A DNA stretch of 64,000 nt from Rouxiella aceris (GTDB lineage Bacteria; Pseudomonadota; Gammaproteobacteria; Enterobacterales; Enterobacteriaceae): NCBI RefSeq assembly GCF_012933545.1, contig NZ_JAADJU010000006.1, forward strand, positions 248,001-312,000, read 5' to 3'. The position numbers and the translations under genes were made by a program. Below are positions 8,460-18,067 of the stretch, one piece after another; the stretch's first letter is position 1; every line of letters starts with the position of its first letter. The notes beneath the pieces are model-generated. The model searched no databases. It was not told the DNA's origin and worked only from the letters and a program-made list of their open reading frames with translations.

Positions 8460-9800
8460 ATGAGTACTCAAAGTTCGCCAGTGATCACCGATATGCAGGT
8501 TATTCCGGTGGCCGGACATGACAGTATGTTGCTGAACATTGGCGGTGCGCACGGTGCCTATTTCACTCGTAATATCGTCATTCTTAAAGACAGCGCCGGT
8601 AATACCGGCGTTGGTGAAGCCCCCGGCGGCGAAGTCATTTACCAAACCCTGGTGGATGCCATCCCGCAGGTCAAAGGCCGGGAAGTGGCGCGCATGAACA
8701 CCCTGGTTCATGAGATCCACGTGGGGAATCAGTCCTCGGACTTTGACTCTTTTGGTAAAGGCGCCTGGACGTTTGAACTCCGCGTCAATGCGGTAGCGGC
8801 ACTGGAAGCGGCCTTGCTCGATTTAATGGGCAAGTTCCTCGGCGTGCCGGTGGTTGAATTACTGGGGCCGGGTAAGCAGCGCGATGAAGTGACCGTGCTT
8901 GGTTACCTGTTTTATATTGGCGATCGTGAAAAAACCGATCTGCCTTATCAGGCCGGGGAAGGCCCAGGTGATGACTGGTATCATCTGCGTCATCAAAAAG
9001 CCATGGACAGTGCCGCCATAGTGCGCCTTGGCGAGGCAGCACAGGAGCGCTACGGCTTTAAGGATTTTAAACTCAAAGGCGGCGTATTGCCCGGTGAGCA
9101 GGAAATTGAAACTGTTACCGCGCTGCATAAACGTTTTCCGGATGCACGCATTACCGTCGATCCCAATGGTGCCTGGCTGTTGGATGAAGCCATTGGCCTG
9201 TGCAAAAACATGCAGGGGATCCTGACCTACGCCGAAGATCCCTGCGGTGCTGAACAGGGTTTCTCCGGCCGTGAAGTGATGGCCGAATTCCGCCGCGCTA
9301 CCGGGTTGCCGGTGGCCACCAATATGATCGCCACCAACTGGCGTGAAATGCAGCATGCAGTAATGTTGCAGTCGATCGATATTCCGCTGGCCGATCCGCA
9401 TTTCTGGACGATGCAGGGGGCGGTGCGCGTGGCGCAGCTGTGCAACGACTGGGGTTTAACCTGGGGTTGTCATTCAAATAATCACTTTGATATCTCCCTG
9501 GCGATGTTTACCCATGTGGGCGCGGCAGCGCCGGGTAAGCCGACGGCCATCGACACCCATTGGATCTGGCAGGAAGGCAACCAACGTCTGACCAAAGAGC
9601 CGCTGCAAATTAAAAACGGCAAAATCAAAGTGCCGGAAAAACCGGGACTTGGCATTGAAGTGGATATGGACCGCATCCATCAGGCCCATGAATTACATAA
9701 AAAACTGCCGAGCGGCGCCCGTAACGATGCGGCGGCTATGCAGTATTTAATCCCAGACTGGAAGTTCGATCGTAAGCGTCCGGCATTTGGTCGCAAATAG
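8460..9800 (+). CDS. gudX: Glucarate dehydratase-related protein GudX
   Basis: A 446-residue enolase-superfamily protein closest to E. coli GudX (446), whose own activity is poorly defined. Two ATG codons lie in tandem (8457, 8460). The second gives the better spacing from AAGGA and the family length. Motifs shared with GudD are intact: the DFKLKGG Lys-x-Lys pair, VDPNGAW and AEDPCGAEQ metal ligands, and CHSNNHFD with the catalytic His. It may therefore be active. It differs from the next gene in the N-terminal capping domain ([14 protein letters not shown]). Second gene of gudPXD. Confidence 0.92.
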   Translation: MSTQSSPVITDMQVIPVAGHDSMLLNIGGAHGAYFTRNIVILKDSAGNTGVGEAPGGEVIYQTLVDAIPQVKGREVARMNTLVHEIHVGNQSSDFDSFGKGAWTFELRVNAVAALEAALLDLMGKFLGVPVVELLGPGKQRDEVTVLGYLFYIGDREKTDLPYQAGEGPGDDWYHLRHQKAMDSAAIVRLGEAAQERYGFKDFKLKGGVLPGEQEIETVTALHKRFPDARITVDPNGAWLLDEAIGLCKNMQGILTYAEDPCGAEQGFSGREVMAEFRRATGLPVATNMIATNWREMQHAVMLQSIDIPLADPHFWTMQGAVRVAQLCNDWGLTWGCHSNNHFDISLAMFTHVGAAAPGKPTAIDTHWIWQEGNQRLTKEPLQIKNGKIKVPEKPGLGIEVDMDRIHQAHELHKKLPSGARNDAAAMQYLIPDWKFDRKRPAFGRK

Positions 9801-9808
9801 GAGCCGTT

Positions 9809-11149
9809 ATGACAGCTGTATCTTCTACCCCGAAAATTGTTTCTATGCAGGTTGTACCCGTTGCCGGGCACGACAGCATGTTGTTGAATTTAAGCGGCGC
9901 GCATGCGCCGTTTTTTACCCGTAATATCCTGATCCTGAAAGATAACGACGGGCATACCGGTGTCGGGGAAGTCCCCGGTGGCGAAAAAATTCGTCAAACG
10001 CTGGCGGATGCCGAGCCATTGGTGGTCGGCAAAACCCTGGGTGAATATAAAAATGTGATGAGTGCCGTGCGTCAGCAATTTGCCGATCGCGATGCCGCCG
10101 GACGCGGGCTGCAAACCTTCGATCTGCGCACCACTATCCATGTCGTGACGGCGATTGAAGCGGCGATGCTGGATTTGCTTGGACAATATCTCAATGTCAG
10201 CGTCGCCTCATTATTGGGCGACGGCCAGCAGCGTGATGCTGTCGAGATGCTGGGTTATCTGTTCTATATCGGCGATGCCGACAAAACCAATTTGCCGTAT
10301 CAGCATCAACGCGATGAGCGTTGTGACTGGTACCGTTTACGTCATGAAGAAGCTTTGACACCAGAGTCGGTGGTGCGTCTGGCAGAAGCGGCCTATGACC
10401 GCTATGGTTTCAACGATTTTAAACTCAAAGGCGGGGTGCTGCGCGGCAGCGAAGAGGCAGAAGCGGTCACCGCGTTGTCTCAGCGTTTTCCGCAGGCACG
10501 TATTACCCTCGATCCCAACGGTGCCTGGTCATTAAATGAAGCCATTGGTCTGGGTAAACAACTGCGTAATGTCTTGGCCTATGCGGAAGATCCGTGCGGT
10601 GCTGAGCAGGGCTTCTCCGGTCGCGAGATCATGGCCGAATTCCGTCAGGCCACCGGTTTGCCGACGGCGACTAATATGATTGCCACCGACTGGCGACAAA
10701 TGGGTCATACCATTCAGTTAAAATCGGTGGATATCCCGCTGGCGGATCCGCATTTTTGGACGATGCAGGGTTCGGTACGTGTCGCGCAGATGTGCCATGA
10801 GTGGGGCTTGACCTGGGGTTCGCACTCCAACAATCACTTTGATATTTCTTTGGCGATGTTTACCCATGTTGCTGCTGCCGCGCCGGGCAAAATCACCGCC
10901 ATTGATACCCATTGGATCTGGCAGGAAGGCAATCAGCGTCTGACCAAGGAACCATTGCAAATCAAAGGCGGGATGGTAAAAGTGCCTGAACGTCCTGGTT
11001 TGGGTATCGAGCTGGATAACGATCAACTGATGAAGGCGCACGAGCTGTATAAAAATATGGGATTGGGTGCCCGTGATGATGGTATTGGTATGCAGTTTTT
11101 GGTGCCAGACTGGAAGTTTGATCCCAAGAAGCCTTGTTTAGTGCGGTAG
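9809..11149 (+). CDS. gudD: D-glucarate dehydratase
   Basis: A 446-residue enolase-superfamily enzyme, the same length as E. coli GudD. It dehydrates D-glucarate (and L-idarate) to 5-keto-4-deoxy-D-glucarate, the substrate of GarL. Visible motifs: [10 protein letters not shown] (catalytic Lys), LDPNGAW and [11 protein letters not shown] (Mg2+ ligands), GSHSNNHFD (catalytic His). It begins 8 bp after gudX with AGGAG upstream, so it is cotranscribed. It is clearly a paralogue of gudX. The gene ends just before a large non-coding repeat cluster. Confidence 0.96.
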   Translation: MTAVSSTPKIVSMQVVPVAGHDSMLLNLSGAHAPFFTRNILILKDNDGHTGVGEVPGGEKIRQTLADAEPLVVGKTLGEYKNVMSAVRQQFADRDAAGRGLQTFDLRTTIHVVTAIEAAMLDLLGQYLNVSVASLLGDGQQRDAVEMLGYLFYIGDADKTNLPYQHQRDERCDWYRLRHEEALTPESVVRLAEAAYDRYGFNDFKLKGGVLRGSEEAEAVTALSQRFPQARITLDPNGAWSLNEAIGLGKQLRNVLAYAEDPCGAEQGFSGREIMAEFRQATGLPTATNMIATDWRQMGHTIQLKSVDIPLADPHFWTMQGSVRVAQMCHEWGLTWGSHSNNHFDISLAMFTHVAAAAPGKITAIDTHWIWQEGNQRLTKEPLQIKGGMVKVPERPGLGIELDNDQLMKAHELYKNMGLGARDDGIGMQFLVPDWKFDPKKPCLVR

Positions 11150-11263
11150 GTAGGGGGGCTTAAAAGTCAATTTTTTTACTTAAAAGGCAATTGGCTTTAG
11201 GGAAATTGTTTTTGGTTTTGGTTTGGGTTTTAATTGCAGATTTGCTTTTAAATTCAAGGTCAA

Positions 11264-11287
11264 CTTCAACTTCAACTTCAACTTCAA
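11264..11287 (+). repeat. Hexanucleotide tandem repeat (CTTCAA)4
   Basis: Four exact copies of CTTCAA, flanked on both sides by TCAAGGTCAA-like sequence, at the edge of the repeat cluster after gudD. A potential slippage site in non-coding DNA. Confidence 0.9.
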
Positions 11288-11340
11288 GGTCAAGGGCATT
11301 CGCTGCGCTCACTGGGCGGCGGCCCAGACCGCCTCTCTCG

Positions 11341-11612
11341 CTTAAAAGTCAATTTACTCCGAGCAAAGGGTTTCGGTTTTATAATAGCGGTGGCAGCTTA
11401 ACCCGCAGTGCCGAACCGACAAGGGGACTCGCAGTCGCTCGAGTCCCCTTGACCCCTGAGCTTTTTGGTGTTGTTGATATGTGTCGTGCCCTCGGTTGTA
11501 GTTCTTTCCAGTAACCCCGGCGCGTGGCCTAAACCACGCCGCTTCGCGGTCCCTTCACTCGGTCGCGAGCCAAAAGCGTCTCGCTCCACGTCGCTCAGCG
11601 TAGGGTTTGAAT
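11341..11612 (-). repeat. Structured repeat, copy A (inverted, divergent)
   Basis: The reverse complement aligns with copies B-D over its whole length: GAGACGCTTTTGGCTC, CCGAG, TCGGTTCGGCACTGCGGG, TTATAAAACCGAAA. It has many differences that keep the stems. The 3' hairpin is CAAGGGGACTCG/CGAGTCCCCTTG (11420-11451), where the others have GTTAAGGAGCG/CGCTCCTTAAC. The small hairpin is GCGAG/CTCGC (11565-11584), where the others have GGGAG/CTCCC. A third is CCGC-TTC-GCGG (11539-11549), versus GCGC-AGCA-GCGC. Confidence 0.8.
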
Positions 11613-11668
11613 CGGCCAAGCGGCATTTACTGAAAAACCGGCAACATCGAAGGTCAACGGCGAACGAC

Positions 11669-11698
11669 AAAAAGATAAAAAGATAAAAAGATAAAAAG
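11669..11698 (+). repeat. Octanucleotide tandem repeat (AAAAAGAT)3.75
   Basis: Three full copies and one partial copy of AAAAAGAT between repeat copies A and B. A slippage-prone spacer with no coding role. Confidence 0.9.
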
Positions 11699-11720
11699 TT
11701 TGCTGCTGAAACGGCACGGC

Positions 11721-12005
11721 GTATATAGCTTACTGGCACATTCAGAGACGGCGCCGCGCGAAGCGGAGGGAGACGTTTTTGGCTCCCGACCGAGCAAGGG
11801 GACTGCGCAGCAGCGCGGCTCGTGCCACGCAGGGGGTAACTGAAACATAGCCGGTAATAGGCAGCAGACGCATCAAAGACACCAAAAGGCCAAGGATTGT
11901 TAAGGAGCGGGCCAGCGCTCCTTAACTCGGTTCGGCACAGCGGGTTAAGTGGCCACCGCAATAATAAAACCGAAACAGCTCCTCGGAGTTAATTGACTTT
12001 AAGCC
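11721..12005 (+). repeat. Structured repeat, copy B
   Basis: Begins near GGCACATTCAGAGACGGCG and ends near TTAATTGACTTTAAGCC. It contains hairpins GGGAG/CTCCC (11768-11787), GCGC-AGCA-GCGC (11805-11816) and an 11-bp perfect stem GTTAAGGAGCG/CGCTCCTTAAC (11899-11926). Nearly identical to C and D. Confidence 0.85.
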
Positions 12006-12301
12006 AAACCGGCACTGTTTACATAGCTAGTTGGCACATTCAGAGACGGCGCCGCGCGAAGCGGAGGGAGACGTTTTTGGCTCCCGACCGAGCAAGGGGA
12101 CTGCGCAGCAGCGCGGCTCGTGCCACGCTGGGAGTGACTGAAACATAGCCGGTAATAGGCAGCAGACGCATTAACAACACCAAAAGGCCCAGGATTGTTA
12201 AGGAGCGGGCCAGCGCTCCTTAACTCGGTTCGGCACAGCGGGTTAAGTAGCCACCGCAATTATAAAACCGAAACAACTCCTCATAGCCCATTGATTTTAA
12301 A
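12006..12301 (+). repeat. Structured repeat, copy C
   Basis: Direct repeat of copy B, starting with AACCGGCACTGTTTACATAG and carrying the same three hairpins with only scattered substitutions. Ends in the AT-rich motif CCCATTGATTTTAAAA. The closeness of B, C and D suggests recent tandem duplication or gene conversion. Confidence 0.85.
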
Positions 12302-12384
12302 ATCAGAAATTGCCATTTAAGCCCAACCGAAACAGCTCCTCTAAAGCCAATTGCCTTTTAAGCCAAAAAATTGCCATTTAAGCC

Positions 12385-12680
12385 AAACCGGCACTGTTTA
12401 CATAGCTAGTTGGCACATTCAGAGGCGGCGCCGCGCGAAGCGGAGGGAGACGCTTTTGGCTCCCGACCGAGCAAGGGGACTGCGCAGCAGCGCGGCTCGT
12501 GCCACGCTCGGAGTCGCTGGAACATAGCCGGTAATAGGCAGCAGACGAATCAAAGACACCAAAAGGCCCAGGATTGTTAAGGAGCGGGCCAGCGCTCCTT
12601 AACTCGGTTCGGCACAGCGGGTTAAGTAGCCACCGCTATTATAAAACCGAAACAACTCCTCATAGCCCATTGACTTTTAA
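12385..12680 (+). repeat. Structured repeat, copy D
   Basis: Third direct copy, with the same start and hairpins as copy C and GAGGCGGCG in place of GAGACGGCG. It ends in CCCATTGACTTTTAAG. Between C and D lie further copies of the short AATTGCC-TTTAAGCC motif. Confidence 0.85.
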
Positions 12681-12773
12681 GTAGTAAATTGACATTTAAG
12701 CCCAAACCGAAACAATTCCTCTAAAGCCAATAGCCCTTTAAACCAAGAAATTGCCATTTAAGCCCTAAGCCTA

Positions 12774-14339
12774 TCAAGTCACTGGCGCAGGATTAAACAC
12801 TGCCAAGGCATTATGAATACCCCATTGATCTGACCAGGTTTTCTTGCGGCCACTGGCAATATCCAGAATAAAATGGAACAACTCCCAGCCAACATCCTCA
12901 ATGGTGGCATCGCCAGTGGCAATAGTACCGGCATTGAGATCCATCAGATCAAACCAGCGGTCTGCCAGTGTGGTGCGGGTCGCCATCTTGATCACCGGTA
13001 CGGCCAGCAAACCGTATGGCGTGCCGCGCCCGGTGGTAAATACCTGCACGGTAATACCCGAGGCCAACTGCTGGGTTCCGCAGACAAAGTCACTGGCTGG
13101 CGTTGCCGCATAAATCAGCCCGCGCTTGGTAGGACGTTGACCCGGAGACAGCACCTCAACAATGGCGCTGGTACCCGATTTGGCAATAGAACCGAGCGCC
13201 TTTTCCACCACGTTGGCCAGACCGCCTTTTTTATTGCCGGGAGACGGGTTAGCGCTGCGGTCAGTCAGACCATTGGCCAGATAATTGTCATACCAGGCCA
13301 TTTCTTCCAGCAGACGTTTACCTACGCTTTCATCGGCAGCACGCGGCGTCAGCAAATGAATGGCATCGCGTACTTCGGTCACTTCCGAGAACATCACAGT
13401 CGCGCCACAGCGTACCAGCAAGTCCGAGGCAAAACCGACCGCAGGATTGGCGGTGACACCGGAGAAGGCATCGCTGCCGCCACACTGCGTACCTACCACC
13501 AGATCGGACACCGGACAGGTTTCACGCTGACGTTTGTTCAAACGCTGCAGATGGAAATGCGCCACAGTGAGGATATCGTCCACCATCGACTGAAAGCCGA
13601 CATGCTTTTCATCTTGCAAACGCACAATTTTAGCGTCATCAAGAGAAATAGCCTGCACGTCAGAGGTTCCCTCCAGCAGTTTTTCCGGTTGCAGTTTTTC
13701 ACAACCCAGACCGACAACCATCACCTCGCCACCAAAATTGGGGTTAAGCGCCAGGTTATGGATAGTGCGAATTGGCACCACCGCAGCAGGGGCATTGATT
13801 GCTACGCCACAGCCATAGAGATGATTAAGGCCCACCACACCATCGACGTTCGGATATTGCGGCAGTAGGTCGCGTTCGATGATTTTAACTACATAATCGA
13901 CGACACCGGCCACGCAATGCACGCTAGTGGTAATACCGAGCAGATTTTTGGTACCCACACTGCCGTCTTTATTGCGATAACCCTCAAAAGTATACCCCTC
14001 AAGCGGTGGCAGCGCTGCCGGAACTCGCGTCGCCAGCGGCAGTGTCTCCAGTGCCGGAGCCAACGGCAGTTCAACCAGCGACTCATCAATCCAGCCGCCT
14101 TGCGGGATATTTCGTACGGCATAGCCAATAACTTCGCCATAACGAATTATATCTTCACCTTTGGCGATGGCTTGCAAAGCCACTTTATGGCCTTGAGGTA
14201 TATGCTCAACCAATTCCAGGCCGTCGGCAAACCGCGTTCCGGCAGTGAGCCCGTTGTCATTAACAATAATGGCAACATTGTCACTCTCATGAACTTTTAT
14301 ATATAAGGCTTTGGCGGCCTGTTCCAATGTACGTGACAT
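12774..14339 (-). CDS. garD: Galactarate dehydratase
   Basis: A 521-residue protein (E. coli GarD 523) that dehydrates galactarate (meso-galactarate) to 5-keto-4-deoxy-D-glucarate, joining the GudD pathway at the GarL substrate. It belongs to the UxaA/altronate dehydratase family. An N-terminal SAF-like domain (about 1-100) is followed by the large catalytic part ([38 protein letters not shown]). It starts [16 protein letters not shown] and is divergent from garPLRK across a 555-bp regulatory gap. In E. coli, garD expression needs CdaR. Confidence 0.95.
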   Translation of the reverse strand: MSRTLEQAAKALYIKVHESDNVAIIVNDNGLTAGTRFADGLELVEHIPQGHKVALQAIAKGEDIIRYGEVIGYAVRNIPQGGWIDESLVELPLAPALETLPLATRVPAALPPLEGYTFEGYRNKDGSVGTKNLLGITTSVHCVAGVVDYVVKIIERDLLPQYPNVDGVVGLNHLYGCGVAINAPAAVVPIRTIHNLALNPNFGGEVMVVGLGCEKLQPEKLLEGTSDVQAISLDDAKIVRLQDEKHVGFQSMVDDILTVAHFHLQRLNKRQRETCPVSDLVVGTQCGGSDAFSGVTANPAVGFASDLLVRCGATVMFSEVTEVRDAIHLLTPRAADESVGKRLLEEMAWYDNYLANGLTDRSANPSPGNKKGGLANVVEKALGSIAKSGTSAIVEVLSPGQRPTKRGLIYAATPASDFVCGTQQLASGITVQVFTTGRGTPYGLLAVPVIKMATRTTLADRWFDLMDLNAGTIATGDATIEDVGWELFHFILDIASGRKKTWSDQWGIHNALAVFNPAPVT

Positions 14340-14491
14340 AAAAGTCTCCGCTTAAAAACGCTTTCTGTAATTAAAATCCTGGTTCTCGATTAAAAGAGTG
14401 GGTTTTAACGTTGTTCTCTGAAACTGAATGTTTACTTAGTCATGCAATACGGGTTAATGGCAACGATTATAAAGCAAACCCTTAGATTGCT

Positions 14492-14504
14492 CATTGTGCA
14501 ATTG
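14492..14504. promoter_or_regulatory. Candidate CdaR operator in garD/garP divergent region
   Basis: CATTGTGCAATTG, whose reverse complement CAATTGCACAATG matches the 13-mer upstream of cdaR (5317-5329) in 12 of 13 positions. It lies about 155 bp upstream of garD and 65 bp from a CRP site, a plausible place for an activator serving both promoters. Confidence 0.45.
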
Positions 14505-14556
14505 ACTAGCTTTCAACGACTATAGCGCAATTTTCTCTGGCATATGATGGATAAAG

Positions 14557-14572
14557 TGTGACTCTTATCACT
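14557..14572. promoter_or_regulatory. CRP-cAMP site between garD and garP
   Basis: TGTGACTCTTATCACT matches TGTGA-N6-TCACA at 9 of 10 conserved positions. Further half-sites (AATGTGA at about 14606 and 14629) follow. It suggests catabolite control of both divergent units. Confidence 0.65.
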
Positions 14573-14640
14573 ATTTTTTGTGAGGTTTATTTAGCTGCCA
14601 AAAGAATGTGATTTCTATCCCATCGGAATGTGACTTTGCC

Positions 14641-14757
14641 ATGAAAAATGCGTTTATCAAGGCTGTATTATTGGGCGCTTGCACAGTGTTATTTCTGCTT
14701 TATCTTTTTATACTGGCTATACCCTCTGAAGGTAGCCTTAGCAAACAATACGGGTGA
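14641..14757 (+). CDS. Possible small hydrophobic peptide upstream of garP
   Basis: A 38-codon frame beginning MKNAFIKAVLLGACTVLFLL, with two lysines then a single membrane-spanning or signal-like segment and a short polar tail (SEGSLSKQYG). A 14-codon frame follows (14761-14805). Its stop overlaps, as ATGA, an ATG at 14802 that is in frame with garP. The Shine-Dalgarno is poor (GGAA, 12 bases away), so it may be fortuitous. It accounts for part of the 555-bp garD-garP gap, which otherwise shows only the sites listed. Confidence 0.3.
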   Translation: MKNAFIKAVLLGACTVLFLLYLFILAIPSEGSLSKQYG

Positions 14758-14894
14758 GTTATGGGCGTTAATCTTCCTAAAGGATCTTTATTGTTACAGG
14801 GATGAATAACCGCGAGTCCAGTACATTTAAAAACATTGGTGGAATTAAAAATGATGTCTATGACTGGCCGCAACGTGTTATTGAGAGGGAAAAA

Positions 14895-16229
14895 ATGAGT
14901 GTTCAATCTATTACTACGGAGAATAAGCAGACCCACGTCCGTTATATTATTTTGCTTATTATCTTTATTATTACCGCTGTTAACTACGCAGACCGTGTCA
15001 CCCTGTCAATAGCAGGCACCGAAGTATCGAAAAGTCTGGGGCTGGACGTTGTCGATTTGGGCAAAATATTTTCCGCTTTTGGTATTTCGTATCTATTAAT
15101 GCAGCTACCTGGCGGCTGGTTACTTGACCGCTTTGGTACTATTAAAGTTTATACCTATAGTCTGGTTTTCTGGTCGTTCTTTACTCTGTTACAGGGTTTC
15201 GTTGGCTGGTTTCCGGTTGCCTATGCAGTAATGTCACTGTTTTTACTTCAGTTTCTATTGGGCTTTGCCGAGGCGCCGGCATTTCCTGCCAATGCCAGAA
15301 TGGTGGCAGCCTGGTTTCCGGCCAAAGAGCGCGCCACCGCTTCATCTATTTTTAATGCGGCGCAGTATTTCTCGCTGGCGATCTTCTCGCCCTTTCTCGG
15401 CTGGCTGACCTATGCCTGGGGATGGCAAAACGTCTTTGTCGTGATGGGTGTTATTGGCTTTGTGCTGACTATTTTCTGGGTGAAGTTTGTACGTAACCCT
15501 CTCGATCATCCCGGGGTTTCGGCCAGTGAGCTGAAATATATCGAGCAGGGCGGTGCCGTGGTCAATATGGACCAGGACAGAAGTAAAACGGGCAAAAAAG
15601 GACCGAAATGGGACTATGTTCGTCAATTGCTGAGTAGCCGCATGATGCTGGGTATTTTCTTTGGCCAATATTTCCTTAATACCATCACCTGGTTTTTCCT
15701 CACCTGGTTTCCCATTTATCTGGTGCAGGAAAAAGGCATGTCGATTCTGAAAGTCGGCCTGATTGCCTCTATTCCGGCTATGTGTGGATTTTGTGGCGGT
15801 ATCCTCGGTGGCGTGGTGTCTGACCATTTGCTTAAACGCGGCTTCTCACTGACTGCGGCACGTAAAATTCCTATCGTCTGCGGCATGATCCTCGCCTCTG
15901 GCATCATTCTTTGTAATTACACCAATAACAATGTGTTAGTGGTGGCCTTAATGGCACTGGCCTTTTTTGGCAAAGGGTTTGGTGCCCTGGGTTGGCCGGT
16001 GATTGCCGATACCGCCCCTAAAGAGATGGTGGGTATGTGCGGGGCTATCTTCAATATTTTCGGTAATGTCGCTTCAATTGTTACCCCTTTGCTGATTGGC
16101 TATCTGGTTAAAGGTTTACATTCATTTAATAGCGCACTGATCTTTGTTGGCTGTTCTGCGCTGATGTCGATGCTCTGTTATTTGCTGGTTGTGGGTGAAA
16201 TCAAGCGCCTGGAATTCAAGAAAAACTAA
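14895..16229 (+). CDS. garP: Galactarate/glucarate transporter, MFS (GarP)
   Basis: A 444-residue, twelve-helix MFS aldarate importer, the same length as E. coli GarP and paralogous to gudP in this window. The ATG at 14895 follows GAGAGGGA and begins MSVQSITTENKQTHVRYIIL. An in-frame ATG at 14802 would add 31 residues (MNNRESSTFKNIGG) not present in E. coli GarP. I prefer the internal start, but the extension stays open. Markers are VNYADRVTLSIAG and WFLTWFPIYLVQEKGMSILK. First gene of garPLRK. Confidence 0.94.
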   Translation: MSVQSITTENKQTHVRYIILLIIFIITAVNYADRVTLSIAGTEVSKSLGLDVVDLGKIFSAFGISYLLMQLPGGWLLDRFGTIKVYTYSLVFWSFFTLLQGFVGWFPVAYAVMSLFLLQFLLGFAEAPAFPANARMVAAWFPAKERATASSIFNAAQYFSLAIFSPFLGWLTYAWGWQNVFVVMGVIGFVLTIFWVKFVRNPLDHPGVSASELKYIEQGGAVVNMDQDRSKTGKKGPKWDYVRQLLSSRMMLGIFFGQYFLNTITWFFLTWFPIYLVQEKGMSILKVGLIASIPAMCGFCGGILGGVVSDHLLKRGFSLTAARKIPIVCGMILASGIILCNYTNNNVLVVALMALAFFGKGFGALGWPVIADTAPKEMVGMCGAIFNIFGNVASIVTPLLIGYLVKGLHSFNSALIFVGCSALMSMLCYLLVVGEIKRLEFKKN

Positions 16230-16283
16230 TCTGAGATGGAGCCGGACGATGCTGACTGTCCGCTCCCATAATTGAGGTTTCGT

Positions 16284-17054
16284 ATGAGTAATCAAGTGAT
16301 CACAAACCGTTTTCGTCAGGATTTGCTGGCAGGGAAAACCGTAATCGGTTGCTGGTGTGCACTGAGTAATCCGATTTCGACAGAAGTTCTCGGACTGGCG
16401 GGCTTTGACTGGTTGTTGCTCGATGGTGAACATGCGCCAAATGATATCACCAGCTTTGTGCCACAGCTGATGGCGCTTAAAGGCAGCAAAAGTGCCCCAG
16501 TGGTTCGGCCACCAACCAATGAGCCGGTGGTGATCAAACGCCTGCTGGATATCGGCTTTGCCAACTTTTTGGTGCCTTTTGTCGAAACTCGTGAGCAGGC
16601 GGAACGTGCCGTGGCTTCTACCCGTTACCCGCCAGCCGGTATCCGCGGCGTGTCAGTTTCTCATCGCGGCAATATGTTCGGCACTGTGGCCGACTACTTC
16701 GCCAACAGTAACGACAACATCAGTGTGATGGTGCAGATCGAAAGCCAGCAAGGGGTCGACAATATTGATGCCATCGCCGCAGTTGACGGTATTGACGGGA
16801 TTTTTGTCGGGCCAAGCGATTTGGCTGCGGCTCTCGGCCATTTGGGTAATGCCGGCCATGCCGATGTGCAGGCAGCAATCAAACATATCTTTGACCGTGC
16901 CAAAGCGCAGGGCAAACCAAGCGGCATTCTGGCACCGGTTGAAGCCGATGCCCGCCGCTATATGGAATGGGGCGCAACCTTTGTTGCCGTGGGCAGCGAT
17001 TTGGGTGTTTTTCGCGCCGGGACTCAGGCGTTGTGCGACCGTTTCACTAAATAA
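16284..17054 (+). CDS. garL: 5-keto-4-deoxy-D-glucarate aldolase
   Basis: A 256-residue class II aldolase of the HpcH/HpaI family, identical in length to E. coli GarL. It cleaves 5-keto-4-deoxy-D-glucarate to pyruvate and tartronate semialdehyde. The ATG at 16284 ([15 protein letters not shown]) is preferred over an in-frame TTG four codons upstream. Motifs are [36 protein letters not shown], and the metal-binding [10 protein letters not shown] with [11 protein letters not shown]. It sits between garP and garR, matching pathway order. Confidence 0.96.
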   Translation: MSNQVITNRFRQDLLAGKTVIGCWCALSNPISTEVLGLAGFDWLLLDGEHAPNDITSFVPQLMALKGSKSAPVVRPPTNEPVVIKRLLDIGFANFLVPFVETREQAERAVASTRYPPAGIRGVSVSHRGNMFGTVADYFANSNDNISVMVQIESQQGVDNIDAIAAVDGIDGIFVGPSDLAAALGHLGNAGHADVQAAIKHIFDRAKAQGKPSGILAPVEADARRYMEWGATFVAVGSDLGVFRAGTQALCDRFTK

Positions 17055-17071
17055 CTAATGAGGTAGTAAGT

Positions 17072-17956
17072 ATGAAAATCGGATTTATTGGCCTGGGTAT
17101 CATGGGCAAACCCATGAGTAAAAATCTGCTGAAAGCGGGCTATTCACTGGTCGTACTGGATAATAACCCGGTCGCGGTCGCGGAACTGGTTGCCGCGGGC
17201 GCTGAAAAAGCAGACTCACCCAAGGCGATTGCGGCACAAAGCGATATAATTATCACTATGCTGCCTAACTCCCCACAGGTAAAAGAAGTGGCGCTGGGCC
17301 AAAACGGCATTCTCGAAGGTGCGCGTGAAGGCACTATCCTGATTGATATGAGCTCGATTGCCCCTTTGGCCAGTCGTGAAGTCAGTGAAGCGCTGGCGGC
17401 GAAAAAAGTCATTATGCTCGATGCGCCGGTCAGCGGCGGTGAACCAAAAGCCATTGACGGTACCTTGTCAGTAATGGTCGGCGGCGACAAAGCGGTCTTT
17501 GATCAATGCTACGAAGTGATGAAATGTATGGCCGGTTCTGTGGTGCATACCGGTGATATCGGTGCCGGTAATGTCACCAAACTGGCTAACCAGGTGATCG
17601 TCGCGCTGAATATTGCCGCCATGTCAGAAGCCCTGGTGCTGGCGACCAAAGCCGGGGTGGATCCGGATCTGGTATTCCAGGCAATTCGTGGTGGCCTGGC
17701 GGGCAGCACGGTGTTGGAAGCCAAAGCACCGATGGTGATGGATCGCAATTTCAAACCCGGTTTCCGTATCGATCTGCATATCAAAGATTTGGCCAATGCC
17801 CTGGATACCTCTCATAGCGTTGGCGCGCAACTGCCGCTGACCGCCATGGTGATGGAAATGATGCAAGCGCTGAAAGCCGACGGTCACGGACAATCTGACC
17901 ATAGCGCTTTGGCACGCTATTATGAAAATCTGGCGAAAGTTGAAGTGACCCGGTAG
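17072..17956 (+). CDS. garR: Tartronate semialdehyde reductase
   Basis: A 294-residue beta-hydroxyacid dehydrogenase, the E. coli GarR length. It reduces tartronate semialdehyde to D-glycerate with NAD(P)H. The N-terminal Rossmann fingerprint is IGFIGLGIMGKPMSKNL. The substrate motif DAPVSGGEPKA (near residue 120) and the catalytic Lys region GNVTKLANQVIVALN (near 170) are present. It begins 17 bp after garL with GAGGTAGTAAGT upstream. Confidence 0.96.
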   Translation: MKIGFIGLGIMGKPMSKNLLKAGYSLVVLDNNPVAVAELVAAGAEKADSPKAIAAQSDIIITMLPNSPQVKEVALGQNGILEGAREGTILIDMSSIAPLASREVSEALAAKKVIMLDAPVSGGEPKAIDGTLSVMVGGDKAVFDQCYEVMKCMAGSVVHTGDIGAGNVTKLANQVIVALNIAAMSEALVLATKAGVDPDLVFQAIRGGLAGSTVLEAKAPMVMDRNFKPGFRIDLHIKDLANALDTSHSVGAQLPLTAMVMEMMQALKADGHGQSDHSALARYYENLAKVEVTR

Positions 17957-17961
17957 TCGCT

Positions 17962-17996
17962 CGGGAGTCGCACCGTCGTTTGGCGGTGAACTCCCG
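17962..17996 (+). other. Strong hairpin between garR and garK
   Basis: CGGGAGT and ACTCCCG close an inner CACCG/CGGTG stem, giving a 12-bp interrupted stem in the 111-bp garR-garK gap. There is no T-tract after it, so it is more likely an RNA-stabilising or partial attenuation structure than a full terminator. Confidence 0.55.
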
Positions 17997-18067
17997 GCTG
18001 ATTAGGTGTAAATCTGACAGGACGCATTTTCACAGCCGTGCGGATTGTTTATGAAAGTGGATTATTT

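Larger units (their letters stand above)
11150..12773. repeat. Non-coding cluster of structured ~290-bp repeats and short iterations
   Basis: The 1.6 kb between gudD and garD holds no credible gene. It contains four copies of a ~270-300 bp repeat, one inverted and three direct, listed separately. These are separated by AT-rich spacers full of a degenerate motif of the form AATTGNCNTTTAAGCC (for example near 12308, 12349, 12370, 12669, 12688, 12749). Open frames of 60-190 codons crossing the repeats are rejected: they lie in the repeat on either strand, lack ribosome sites, and differ between copies in ways that preserve base pairing rather than protein. Confidence 0.85.

Noticed and set aside
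11398-12259. Open frames of 60-190 codons in the repeat cluster (for example starting MRWPLNPLCRTELRSAG)
   Set aside because: They repeat with each repeat copy, lie on the strand opposite the common orientation, lack ribosome sites, and differ between copies by stem-preserving rather than protein-preserving changes.
13000-13868. 331-codon plus-strand frame overlapping garD
   Set aside because: Antisense shadow of garD, which has full-length family similarity.
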